Part shown: positions 16,818-24,288 of the stretch, in pieces
Layout of the letters: every line of letters begins with the position of its first letter
How positions within the stretch are numbered: position 1 is the stretch's first letter
Assembly (NCBI GenBank): GCA_965116335.1
Contig: OZ220677.1
Span: 1,860,001 to 1,924,000 of the forward strand
Direction of reading: 5' to 3'
Length of the DNA: 64,000 bases
Origin: G963663315 sp965116335
GTDB lineage: Bacteria; Pseudomonadota; Gammaproteobacteria; Arenicellales; Poriferihabitantaceae
The notes under the pieces: generated by a model
Told to the model about the DNA's origin: nothing
What the model saw: only the letters and a program-made list of their open reading frames with translations
Databases searched by the model: none
Translations under genes and position numbers: made by a program

Positions 16818-17165
16818 ATGGCAAAAATAAAACCCCCAAGAATGAAAATCGACAGAAAAATCACTCCGGACAAGATATTCAAGGTCAAGGTGCGGTTTGA
16901 ACACCCTTCATTCACCGGCTTGGGTCAGGTCGATACTGAAACGATGCCAGCATTCAATCGCGCGGTGCCGGTCAGCTTCATGCGGAATATGCTGGTCTAT
17001 TACGGTGATGATCTGGTCAGCCGATTCAGCATGACTTCGGCGATTGCGGACAGTCCGCTGTTTTCTTTCAAGCTGAAGGCAACCAAAGAGGCTCCGGTCA
17101 AAGTCGTATTTGTCGACAATGAGGGTGAGCGCTGGGAAACCTCCAAGGACGTGAAGTTCGCGTGA
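16818..17165 (+). CDS. SoxZ-like carrier subunit
   Basis: The 115-residue protein has no signal peptide, as in SoxZ, which is exported bound to the Tat-dependent SoxY. Family features include an N-terminal IKPPRMKI strand, a central VPVSFMRNMLVYYGDDLV segment and a C-terminal VVFVDNEGERWETSKDVKF. SoxZ forms the SoxYZ heterodimer that presents the carrier cysteine to Sox enzymes. A strong AGGAGG RBS precedes the ATG. The soxB-like gene between soxY and soxZ is an unusual order, since the two carrier genes normally adjoin. Confidence 0.85.
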   Translation: MAKIKPPRMKIDRKITPDKIFKVKVRFEHPSFTGLGQVDTETMPAFNRAVPVSFMRNMLVYYGDDLVSRFSMTSAIADSPLFSFKLKATKEAPVKVVFVDNEGERWETSKDVKFA

Positions 17166-17199
17166 CAAGACAACTCGACGATAGACGACAGGTGATTTT

Positions 17200-17907
17200 A
17201 TGAAAACAGTTCCCCCTGTAAATTTGCTCGCAGTGCTATTCGTGGCATTTTTTACCAGCACCTCGGCAAGCGCTGAGGTTTCGGTCGAGAAGTTCGAGAT
17301 AGAGGGGCTGATTTCACCCGCCAGTCCCAAGGCCCTGACTGCTGAGCTTGAAGCAGCGCTCGATGTCAAAGTGGTTGAGCTCGACCTGAAAAACATGCAA
17401 ACCGGCTGGCCGACGCTGAGTGTAGAGTTTGATACTGACCAGTTATCGGCTGAGGATATTGCAGAGACGATATCCAGCATTGAGGATCCGGCTGGACACA
17501 AGTTCCAGGTACGCACCGGCCCACCCACCCGTAACGCAGAATATTCGGATGAGGAAATTGCGGCAATGGCGAAGCTCGGTCCACCGCCTCCCGCTATTGT
17601 TCCAGTGACCAATCCGAATCCGTCAACCACCGAATCCATTGCACAGGGTAAGACCCTGTTCGACAACTATTGCACCACCTGCCACGGCCTTGATGGCGGT
17701 GGTCACGGTCCGGCGGCGCATGGTATTACCACATTCCCGCGCCAGTTGTGGGTCTGGAACAACGCCCCGGAGTCCGCCGATGGTTACCTGTTCTGGTTCA
17801 TAACCAATGGTCGCAATGAAATGCCGCCGTGGGGCGTAATCCTGTCCGAAGGCCAACGCTGGGATTTGATCAACTATATCAAAACGCTTGAAAAGCCGAG
17901 CGGCTGA
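17200..17907 (+). CDS. Periplasmic c-type cytochrome with N-terminal HMA-like domain
   Basis: The 235-residue protein has a signal peptide (residues 1-25), a ferredoxin-like segment resembling a heavy-metal-associated domain (about 28-95), a linker with the proline-rich LGPPPPAIVPVTNPNP, and a monoheme cytochrome c domain. The heme motif is CTTCH (Cys158, Cys161, His162), and Met208 in EMPPWG is the likely axial ligand. The HMA-like part lacks the CxxC metal site. It may accept electrons from the beta-propeller or the SoxYZ carrier, replacing the SoxXA cytochromes. It follows soxZ by 34 nt in the same operon. Confidence 0.82.
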   Translation: MKTVPPVNLLAVLFVAFFTSTSASAEVSVEKFEIEGLISPASPKALTAELEAALDVKVVELDLKNMQTGWPTLSVEFDTDQLSAEDIAETISSIEDPAGHKFQVRTGPPTRNAEYSDEEIAAMAKLGPPPPAIVPVTNPNPSTTESIAQGKTLFDNYCTTCHGLDGGGHGPAAHGITTFPRQLWVWNNAPESADGYLFWFITNGRNEMPPWGVILSEGQRWDLINYIKTLEKPSG

Positions 17908-18002
17908 GTCTGATTCTCTGCAATCGTCATCACTCGTCACACATCGCACAGCACTTTGATCTTTTTGGCGGACTCTTGATTTAACGTTACCGAAAACTCC
18001 TG

Positions 18003-18608
18003 ATGAAACGGTCTGCTGAACCGATTATTGCCGTCGTTGCACTCTGGCTCATCCTGATGACCGGGTTTGTGTCTGGCAGTACCGATGAACAAGGAGCCGG
18101 GTTGTATGGGGGCGAGGAACTTGTCCTGCAATCGTTCGATGGCCCGGTCACCATCAGTCAACTGCACGGCAAGATTGTGCTTTTATTCTTCGGCTTCACC
18201 TCCTGCCCGGATGTTTGTCCGATGACGCTGTCCACGGTGTCAAGAGCATTATCGGGACTGAGCGCGGAAGAACGGGATCAGGTTGCCACCCTGTTCATCA
18301 GTGTGGACCCGCAAAAGGATACCCCGGAATTGCTGAACAAATATACCGGCTATTTCCATGAAAACATTATCGGCGTGACTGCCGACCATCCGGTGCTGAA
18401 ACGGTTTGTCGCACACTATGGCGCGACCTATGAGCACAGAGAGGATGAGGGCTCTGCGCTCGGTTACGCTATTTCCCATACTCCTGATATCCTGTTCGTG
18501 GATCGACAGGGCCAGCTTCTCGATACACGAGTCGGTTTCCCGGCCACTATTGATGATATCAAGAGCAAGATAAGGCGCGTGTTGTCTGATCAGGCCAGTA
18601 CGCAATGA
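18003..18608 (+). CDS. SCO1/SenC/PrrC-family copper chaperone
   Basis: The 201-residue protein has an N-terminal membrane anchor or uncleaved signal (residues 7-25) and the SCO thioredoxin fold. The copper site is visible as SCPDVCP (Cys68, Cys72) and the distal histidine in ISHTPDILF (His159). SCO proteins deliver copper to cytochrome oxidase CuA or reduce its cysteines. Here it sits inside the Sox-like operon with no oxidase gene in sight, so it may metallate an operon product such as the beta-propeller. The stop overlaps the next start by 4 nt. Confidence 0.88.
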   Translation: MKRSAEPIIAVVALWLILMTGFVSGSTDEQGAGLYGGEELVLQSFDGPVTISQLHGKIVLLFFGFTSCPDVCPMTLSTVSRALSGLSAEERDQVATLFISVDPQKDTPELLNKYTGYFHENIIGVTADHPVLKRFVAHYGATYEHREDEGSALGYAISHTPDILFVDRQGQLLDTRVGFPATIDDIKSKIRRVLSDQASTQ

Positions 18609-20176
18609 AGCGGGCAGGCTGGATGGTAACCGCATGGCTCCTGTTGGGGTCGGCCTGGCCGGTCATGGGTTATGAGCATCATGAGTCACTGGTCGACTTC
18701 GAGGAATATTCCGACCGTGTCGTAGTCGAGTCGAAAGCGGCGGACAAGCCCTACTTTCTATTGTTCTCTGCCGAATGGTGCTACTGGTGCCATGAGTTTG
18801 CGGAAAATACGCTGGTACGCAAGGATGTTACCGATTTTCTCAATCAACATTTCGTCAATGTATTCATTGATGTCGATATCCATCAGTCCGCCTACGTAAA
18901 GTATCAGGCAACGGGAGTGCCCTACACCGTATTCCTGAACCCGGATGGAACACTCTACTACAAATATACCGGAACCCTGTACGGGGATGCTTTTCTGGCG
19001 GTGATTCAGGAGGTCGCGGCGGAGGCTGGCGTGGGAAAATACGCCCTGGGTATGGAGTCCAGCCGGCTTGAATACCAGCCCCCCGACAGGCTCGATAGCC
19101 AGATGCTGGCCGATTTGCCGAGCTATTTCACTGAAAATGTGCTGGATAATTTTGACGCAGAAGAATTTGGTCTGGGCAAGGCAAAGAAAGGCATACAGCC
19201 GCGCACCTTTTTATACCTGCTTGAGCAAACCGATGCTGACGCGAAGGGACAGGCGGTTGAATCGGTCAGCAAGACTCTGGAGCGGGCCGTCAACCATATC
19301 TATGATCCGGTCGAGGGCGGGTTCTTTCGCTACGCCGAGACCCGGGACTGGAAAATCCCGCATTATGAAAAGTTTTCCGACCTGAACGCGGCCACGGTCC
19401 GGCTGCTGTACCGGCTGAGCCAGGAACAGCATTCCGAGACGCTTGAACAGGCTGCGAAAGCTACATTGGACTACCTGACCTCGACTCTGTATGACGATGA
19501 AGCCGGTGTATTTCTGAGCTTTCAGGTTGCCGATACCAGCTATTATCTGCTATCGGAGAGGTATCGCAAGCAAGCGCAAAGAGCACCGAAAGTAATGGAT
19601 AAGGTTTTCACGGGTCGGCTGGCTGCCACGTTGTACCAGATGATCGGCATTGACCAACTGATTGATGATGACTCAGTCACGGAAAAAACCAGAAAGTCGG
19701 TGGATTTCCTGGCCGGGATGATCATGAGTGATGAAGGCATGAATCGCTACTTCATGCTGGATAACAAGCAGTGGTTCTCGCAGGGTGACCTGTCTGATTA
19801 CGCCCATGCCGCGATTCTGTTTGCCGAAGCGGCCAGACATTATCAGGATGCACGCTACCGCGCCGTCGCTGACAAGGTCATACGCTCCGCGATCGGCGAG
19901 TTTTATGATCCGGAAAAAGGCATATTCATGGACCCCGGCGTTGACAGCACGAGTGTCGAATATCTGATGGAGATGAACGGGTTGATTGCCACAGCCATGG
20001 TCAAGGCCGACAAGCATGATCCGGCGAATCGGGAAATCCTGGAGTCCATGATGACCTATTTCTCGCAGGTTTCCGTAGTGCTCGAAGAGCGGTTCTGGGA
20101 TGCGGTTGACTGGGATTTCGCAGAAGCCTACGTACCGTACCTGCGTGCAGTAGAAAGCGTATACGGCCAGCTGTAA
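18605..20176 (+). CDS. Thioredoxin-domain protein with C-terminal six-hairpin-like domain (DUF255/YyaL-like)
   Basis: The 523-residue protein has a signal peptide (residues 1-22), then a thioredoxin-like domain with EWCYWCHEF (Cys59, Cys62) and the cis-proline TGVPYTVFLNPDG near residue 100. After about residue 170 it continues with an alpha-helical region of six-hairpin glycosidase/YyaL type (DPVEGGFFRYAETRDW, DLSDYAHAAILFAEAA, MDPGVDSTSVEYLMEMNGLI). A periplasmic thioredoxin could reduce the SoxY carrier cysteine or the SCO cysteines, as SoxW/SoxS-type thioredoxins do in classical Sox clusters. The role of the large C-terminal domain is unknown. Last gene of the operon. Confidence 0.8.
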   Translation: MKRAGWMVTAWLLLGSAWPVMGYEHHESLVDFEEYSDRVVVESKAADKPYFLLFSAEWCYWCHEFAENTLVRKDVTDFLNQHFVNVFIDVDIHQSAYVKYQATGVPYTVFLNPDGTLYYKYTGTLYGDAFLAVIQEVAAEAGVGKYALGMESSRLEYQPPDRLDSQMLADLPSYFTENVLDNFDAEEFGLGKAKKGIQPRTFLYLLEQTDADAKGQAVESVSKTLERAVNHIYDPVEGGFFRYAETRDWKIPHYEKFSDLNAATVRLLYRLSQEQHSETLEQAAKATLDYLTSTLYDDEAGVFLSFQVADTSYYLLSERYRKQAQRAPKVMDKVFTGRLAATLYQMIGIDQLIDDDSVTEKTRKSVDFLAGMIMSDEGMNRYFMLDNKQWFSQGDLSDYAHAAILFAEAARHYQDARYRAVADKVIRSAIGEFYDPEKGIFMDPGVDSTSVEYLMEMNGLIATAMVKADKHDPANREILESMMTYFSQVSVVLEERFWDAVDWDFAEAYVPYLRAVESVYGQL

Positions 20177-20256
20177 TTTACGTAGACTTGTGCCCGCCGC
20201 TTAAGGCCAGCTTTGCCGTTTCCCGTGCCTTATGCCAGCTGGCTTGCTGACCTTCG

Positions 20257-20487
20257 TTACCCCTTTTTCAGCCTGAAATGAAACTCCTGATCCTGGCTTG
20301 AGGAATCCAGCAATTCATTCCCGGTCTGGTTGGCGAAAGCCTCAAAATCCTTGACCGAGCCGGGGTCGGTCGCCACAATCTTGAGAATCTGGCCGGATTG
20401 CAGCCGATTCAGTGCTTTCTTCGCCCTCAATATAGGCAGCGGGCAACTGAGTCCGCGAGCGTCAAGTTCTTGATCAAAATCAGTCAT
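20257..20487 (-). CDS. tusA: TusA-family sulfur carrier protein
   Basis: The 76-residue protein has the TusA/SirA core: LDARGLSCPLPILRAKKAL with the persulfide cysteine at residue 15 in the CPxP motif, then a C-terminal strand RLKKG. TusA accepts sulfane sulfur from IscS or rhodanese and passes it to DsrE/TusD. It is the last gene of a four-gene cluster dsrE-dsrF-dsrH-tusA and converges on the Sox-like operon. Confidence 0.92.
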   Translation of the reverse strand: MTDFDQELDARGLSCPLPILRAKKALNRLQSGQILKIVATDPGSVKDFEAFANQTGNELLDSSSQDQEFHFRLKKG

Positions 20488-20518
20488 ATCCTGAAATCTC
20501 CTGTCGGGTTACGATTCA

Positions 20519-20821
20519 TTACAGCCAGGATTGTACCGACTCGTTGGCGACGGCCAACTCAACAAATCGGTCATAGCCGACCGGTTCCACTCCTTCGACC
20601 AGGCTGCTTTGACCCAGACCCCTTGCCATCAGGTCTGGTTCAAGCGCATAGATATTATGTTGTCTTGCCGCCTCGATCAGGTCAGCGGAGAAGTCGGTAT
20701 CTGGCAGTGCCGCATACACGGCATCCTGAATCAATAGTATATCACTTCCAGCCTGCGCCAGCCGTAAACAGGTGGTCAGGCTGTTTTTCTCGAACGGGGA
20801 TTTGTTGATGGTATGCAGCAT
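20519..20821 (-). CDS. dsrH: Sulfur relay protein DsrH/TusB
   Basis: The 100-residue protein starts MLHTINKSPFEKNSLTTCLR and ends ESVQSWL. The cysteine at residue 18 matches the conserved DsrH cysteine of sulfur oxidisers, which E. coli TusB lacks; this argues for a DsrH rather than a pure tRNA-thiolation TusB role. DsrEFH forms a hexameric complex that carries persulfide sulfur. It lies 8 nt after dsrF. Confidence 0.85.
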   Translation of the reverse strand: MLHTINKSPFEKNSLTTCLRLAQAGSDILLIQDAVYAALPDTDFSADLIEAARQHNIYALEPDLMARGLGQSSLVEGVEPVGYDRFVELAVANESVQSWL

Positions 20822-20829
20822 GGAGCGTT

Positions 20830-21237
20830 CTAGTAATTGAAGATGGCATCCTGTTCGGCGATGAGTTGCGCTAGTTCATTACTGTCCACCACCCGGATGG
20901 AGGGCTTCTCGATATAGTCGTCGTCCTCATCCTCCCAGGTGAGTGGCATCAGATCATAGACGCTCAATCCGCGTGCTTCCAGCGACTCTTTTTCGACATA
21001 CAATCGGGTAATATCATAATCCCCCAGGGCCCGCCAGGCTGGTGAAAAGTTTTTCATGCCGGTCGCCGAGGTGTCCTGCCCATTCTTTATCTGGAACACC
21101 CCATCGTCGATGAATGCCATGGACACGTCCTGGTCGAATGCCGCGCCGATCAGTGCTACTTCCAGCCCCTCCTGTGCGTAGATGGAGCCGTGCGGTGCCG
21201 TGCGGTTGATATACATGAACTTCTTTACGGCGCCCAT
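20830..21237 (-). CDS. dsrF: Sulfur relay protein DsrF/TusC
   Basis: The 135-residue protein shows the DsrE/DsrF fold: KKFMYINRTAPHGSIYAQEG, IGAAFDQDVSMAFIDDGVFQ and MKNFSPAWRALGDYDI. DsrF/TusC is the structural middle subunit of the DsrEFH/TusBCD complex. The C-terminal acidic stretch WEDEDDDYIEKP is longer than in E. coli TusC. It starts 4 nt after the dsrE stop, consistent with an operon. Confidence 0.88.
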   Translation of the reverse strand: MGAVKKFMYINRTAPHGSIYAQEGLEVALIGAAFDQDVSMAFIDDGVFQIKNGQDTSATGMKNFSPAWRALGDYDITRLYVEKESLEARGLSVYDLMPLTWEDEDDDYIEKPSIRVVDSNELAQLIAEQDAIFNY

Positions 21238-21241
21238 ACAA

Positions 21242-21634
21242 TTAGTCCCCGAACGTCATCAGGCGGTCCGCCTGGATGGCGGCCTCGATCAATTGCCCGA
21301 GCCCGGATATACGAAACCCGGGTGCGATATTTTCTGCATCCTTGCCGTTTCTCTTAGCCTCATCCGCATCCACGATACCCCTCCTTTGTGCCGCGGCTAC
21401 ACAAATAACCAGATCAAGACCGGAGTCATTCGCCAACTGTGACCAGCGCTCGACTATGTTGCGGTCATCCTGCGGTGGCGTAGTCAGGCGCGTGCCGTTG
21501 TTCACTCCATCATGATAGAAGAATACCCGGACGACCTCGTGCCCGGCAGCCAGTGCCGCCTGCGTAAAATGCCAGGCCGTATCGGATGCCTGATGCTGGT
21601 AAGGGCCTTCGTTGATTACCACTGCGAATTTCAT
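21242..21634 (-). CDS. dsrE: Sulfurtransferase DsrE/TusD
   Basis: The 130-residue protein begins MKFAVVINEGPYQHQASDTA and contains VRVFFYHDGVNNGTRLTTPP and LVICVAAAQRRGI, with the active-site cysteine exactly at residue 78, the position known in DsrE. The frame is open upstream on this strand to 21976, but the ATG at 21634 gives the family start. DsrE receives sulfur from TusA and is the catalytic subunit of DsrEFH. No dsrAB, dsrC or dsrMKJOP is seen in the window. Confidence 0.92.
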   Translation of the reverse strand: MKFAVVINEGPYQHQASDTAWHFTQAALAAGHEVVRVFFYHDGVNNGTRLTTPPQDDRNIVERWSQLANDSGLDLVICVAAAQRRGIVDADEAKRNGKDAENIAPGFRISGLGQLIEAAIQADRLMTFGD

Positions 21635-21818
21635 ACTGCTGTTCGATTGTCGGGGTATAATTGCGGAAACGGTCCGATCAGTCAAATCAGAACCTGCCTG
21701 CGTATTATATTGCCGGTTCCGCTTCATGACAACAAGCAAATTCCCGACCCGGGGCGCTCCCCGAGCAAGGGTGCCCGTAGCCGCAAGAAGACAGCCCATC
21801 CATCCACCATTTGAAGGC

Positions 21819-22412
21819 ATGATGTACGACTTTATTATCCCGTTGGTTGCATTCGCCTTTGTCGCATCCATTACCCCCGGCCCGAACAATCTGATGTTAC
21901 TGGCATCGGGAGCCAACTTCGGTTTCCGTAGCAGCTTGCCACACATGATGGGCATTTCTCTCGGCCATTCGTTCATGTTATTTCTGGTCGGTATCGGGCT
22001 GGCACAGATATTTGATCTTTATCCGGTTGCCAAAACCTCTCTGAAAGTGGTGAGTGTCGTCTATATGCTGTATCTGGCATGGAAAATCGCCAATGCGAGT
22101 GCTCCCGGAAAAGCGGGGGGCAAGGGGCGTCCCCTTACATTCATGCAGGCAGCGGCCTTTCAATGGGTTAACCCGAAAGGCTGGGCAATGGCACTGACGG
22201 CCGTTACCGTCTATGCGCCGAACCAGCAGTTGACTGTGATTGCGATAGTTGCGCTCACTTTCTGTCTGGTGAATTTCCCGTCTATCACGTTCTGGACCGT
22301 GCTCGGACAACAGATGCAGCGATTCCTGACCAGCCAAAAACGTCTGCGGGTATTCAATATCGGCATGGCCCTACTGCTGGTCGGGTCACTCCAGTCAGTT
22401 TTGATGCAGTGA
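21819..22412 (+). CDS. LysE/RhtB-family amino acid exporter
   Basis: The 197-residue inner-membrane protein has about six hydrophobic segments and the LysE signature SITPGPNNLMLLASGANFG near the N-terminus, plus QWVNPKGWAMAL in the middle. LysE-family proteins export amino acids or related metabolites by proton exchange; substrate unknown. The open frame extends upstream to 21612, but the ATG pair at 21819/21822 fits the family N-terminus. Confidence 0.88.
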   Translation: MMYDFIIPLVAFAFVASITPGPNNLMLLASGANFGFRSSLPHMMGISLGHSFMLFLVGIGLAQIFDLYPVAKTSLKVVSVVYMLYLAWKIANASAPGKAGGKGRPLTFMQAAAFQWVNPKGWAMALTAVTVYAPNQQLTVIAIVALTFCLVNFPSITFWTVLGQQMQRFLTSQKRLRVFNIGMALLLVGSLQSVLMQ

Positions 22413-22425
22413 TGGCGCGGTGCAG

Positions 22426-22457
22426 TGATACAATGGGAAATATGGAGGTGAGGATAT
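22426..22457 (+). promoter_or_regulatory. Promoter/RBS cassette copy 1 (ATPase gene)
   Basis: TG-A-TACAAT (extended -10, 22426-22434) lies exactly 22 nt before the ATG at 22456, with ATGGAGGTG between them as RBS. The same layout recurs at 24256-24288 and 24350-24381 with identical spacing. CAGTGATACAATG is shared word for word with the copy before the C5 methyltransferase. Confidence 0.6.
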
Positions 22458-23799
22458 GAGAATCAATGATATAGAAAAGTTCGTATTGGATGATGTGCGG
22501 TGCTTTGAGGGCAGACACGAATTCAATATACGGCCGTTGACCTTCCTGGTCGGGGAAAACAGCACCGGAAAATCCACTGTTCTGGGGTGCCTGCAATCGT
22601 TGGTTAGCAGCTTTGAATCGGGTGTGGATTTTAATTCTGAACCTTACCTGATGGGGACATTCGCGGATATTGCCAGGAAATCCAGGCCTAAGAAAACTGG
22701 TTTCGAGATTGGACTAACCCTTGCCTATCCAGAACTGAAAGGAGGCAAGCTACAGGCTTTCCTGAAATTCCGTGAGGATAAAAACAGAACCGAGCCGGTC
22801 GTTGATGAAATGCGTTGGGTTTTCCCGGATGGTGAAATTATTTTCTCTGAAAACGGTGGCCGACGCGGGCAATCCGATCCAGGTCCTTCTTTGCGTGTAA
22901 CTGGTGGAGAAAACAGTAAGAAATTTTATTTTTCCATGAAGAAAGGGCATTTGGGTTCGGTGTTTAGTTCCAGTGTATTCAATTTGGTACTTTTTTTAGA
23001 AGGATTCGCCGGAAATAGTGGTGCTCGAGAAGATGTTCAGGAAATAGAAGAATTTTTGTCCCGACAATTCAAGGGGAAAAAGCACCGGCTGATGGAGCAG
23101 TTGATAGATGTGTATGGAGACCTGAGAGGGAACAGTTACAGCATTGCGCCCATCCGTTCCAGCCCCAGGCGTACCTATGATCCGTTGAAGGAGGCGGCAA
23201 CGCCGGAAGGTAGTGAAATACCAATGTTCCTGATGAGACTGAGTGCAACGAGCAAGAATGAATGGGATGAGTTGAAAAAGAACATACTGGCTTTCGGCAA
23301 GGCGTCCGGCCTGTTTGCCGATGTCAGAGTCAAGCACCTTGGGAAATTGGGCGATCCTTTCCAGTTGCAGATCACGGTAAGAGGCCCCAGATCAAACCTG
23401 ATGGATGTCGGTTACGGAGTCAGTCAGGTTTTGCCTATTCTGGTTCGTATATTGAGAGCAGAGGAAACCCGGTTTTTACTGCAACAACCGGAAGTGCATC
23501 TACACCCCAGGGGGCAAGCCGAATTGACTTCGTTGTTCGTGGATGTGATCAAGAAACGGAACAATTCATTTGTCGTTGAAACCCATAGCGACTATATGAT
23601 TGATCGCGCTCGAATAGAAGTTATGAAAGGACGTTTGGCTCCACAAGACCTGTCACTCATTTATCTGGAACCGTTCCAGAATAAAGTCAGGGTTCACAAC
23701 ATCGGTTTTGACCGAGAAGGTAATATGGAGGGGGCACCGGCTGGTTATCGGGATTTCTTCCTGAAGGAGTCAGACAGATTGCTCGGTTTCCCGGAGTAA
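22456..23799 (+). CDS. AAA/ABC-type ATPase of a putative two-gene defence module
   Basis: The 447-residue protein resembles the AAA_21/DUF3696-type SMC-like ATPases of defence systems. Walker A is GENSTGKST near residues 33-41. A signature-like DVGYGVSQVLPIL lies near 316-328, Walker B is FLLQQPEVHLHP near 338-349, and an H-loop-like VVETHSDYMIDRAR near 375-388. The Walker B region carries QQPE, where EEPE is usual in this group. No nuclease domain is evident in the protein, but a PIN-domain gene follows after 6 nt. The pair fits a sensor-ATPase plus effector-nuclease scheme; that function is inferred. Confidence 0.78.
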   Translation: MRINDIEKFVLDDVRCFEGRHEFNIRPLTFLVGENSTGKSTVLGCLQSLVSSFESGVDFNSEPYLMGTFADIARKSRPKKTGFEIGLTLAYPELKGGKLQAFLKFREDKNRTEPVVDEMRWVFPDGEIIFSENGGRRGQSDPGPSLRVTGGENSKKFYFSMKKGHLGSVFSSSVFNLVLFLEGFAGNSGAREDVQEIEEFLSRQFKGKKHRLMEQLIDVYGDLRGNSYSIAPIRSSPRRTYDPLKEAATPEGSEIPMFLMRLSATSKNEWDELKKNILAFGKASGLFADVRVKHLGKLGDPFQLQITVRGPRSNLMDVGYGVSQVLPILVRILRAEETRFLLQQPEVHLHPRGQAELTSLFVDVIKKRNNSFVVETHSDYMIDRARIEVMKGRLAPQDLSLIYLEPFQNKVRVHNIGFDREGNMEGAPAGYRDFFLKESDRLLGFPE

Positions 23800-23805
23800 G
23801 GCAGG

Positions 23806-24225
23806 ATGTGCGCGATACTGGATGCCGATATGTACGGCAGGTTTCTCAATCCACAGAACGCAGACATGGAGCCGGTAAGAGACTGGATGAACAAACACGG
23901 CAAGATGGCCTATTCCCCAACCAGCAGGATGGAAGCAGAACTCAGAAGATCTCCGAGAATGGAGAAAAAGTTTCTCGAATACAGTCGGGCGGGTAAATTA
24001 AAGCGGTTTGACAAGATCAAGGTTAGTGCCTTCGCGAGCAAGTTGGAATCGGAAGGCCTACGGACGAACGACAGTCACATTGTTGCGTTGGCAATATGTG
24101 GTAATGTCAAGTTGCTGATTTCCGAAGATCAAATGCTGCACCGGGATTTCAAGAAAAAAGCGCGTGGAAAAGTTTATCAATACAAGGCCCAGAAACACTT
24201 GCTCAGAAAAGATACGTGTTCTTAA
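23806..24225 (+). CDS. PIN-domain ribonuclease-like protein
   Basis: The 139-residue protein shows acidic PIN positions: AILDADMY (Asp6, Asp8) at the N-terminus, TSRMEAELRR (Glu43 or Glu45) in the middle, and TNDSHIVALA (Asp89) followed by LLISEDQMLHRDF (Glu107, Asp108, Asp114). PIN domains are metal-dependent RNases found in toxins and defence effectors. It has an AGG RBS and starts 6 nt after the ATPase stop, so the two are almost certainly co-translated. It is not preceded by a typical small VapB antitoxin gene, which argues against an ordinary VapBC pair. Confidence 0.72.
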   Translation: MCAILDADMYGRFLNPQNADMEPVRDWMNKHGKMAYSPTSRMEAELRRSPRMEKKFLEYSRAGKLKRFDKIKVSAFASKLESEGLRTNDSHIVALAICGNVKLLISEDQMLHRDFKKKARGKVYQYKAQKHLLRKDTCS

Positions 24226-24255
24226 TCAACCCGACATCTTTACTACTTTTCCATA

Positions 24256-24288
24256 AAATACAATGACGACTATGGATGTGAGCGTATG
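24256..24288 (+). promoter_or_regulatory. Promoter/RBS cassette copy 3 (short Trp-rich frame)
   Basis: TACAATG (24259-24265), then TATGGATGTGAG and an ATG at 24286. Spacing from -10 to ATG is 22 nt, as in the other two copies; the RBS core is ATGGATGTG rather than ATGGAGGTG. It opens a 33-codon frame rather than a long gene, so it may be the remains of a lost gene or the start of a leader. Confidence 0.5.

Noticed and set aside
20200..20245. Bidirectional terminator between the Sox-like and Dsr clusters
   Set aside because: Only a 7-bp stem (GCCAGCT/AGCTGGC) with a long loop and no T run.
23806..24225. Plain VapC toxin
   Set aside because: The upstream partner is a 447-residue ATPase, not a small VapB-type antitoxin.
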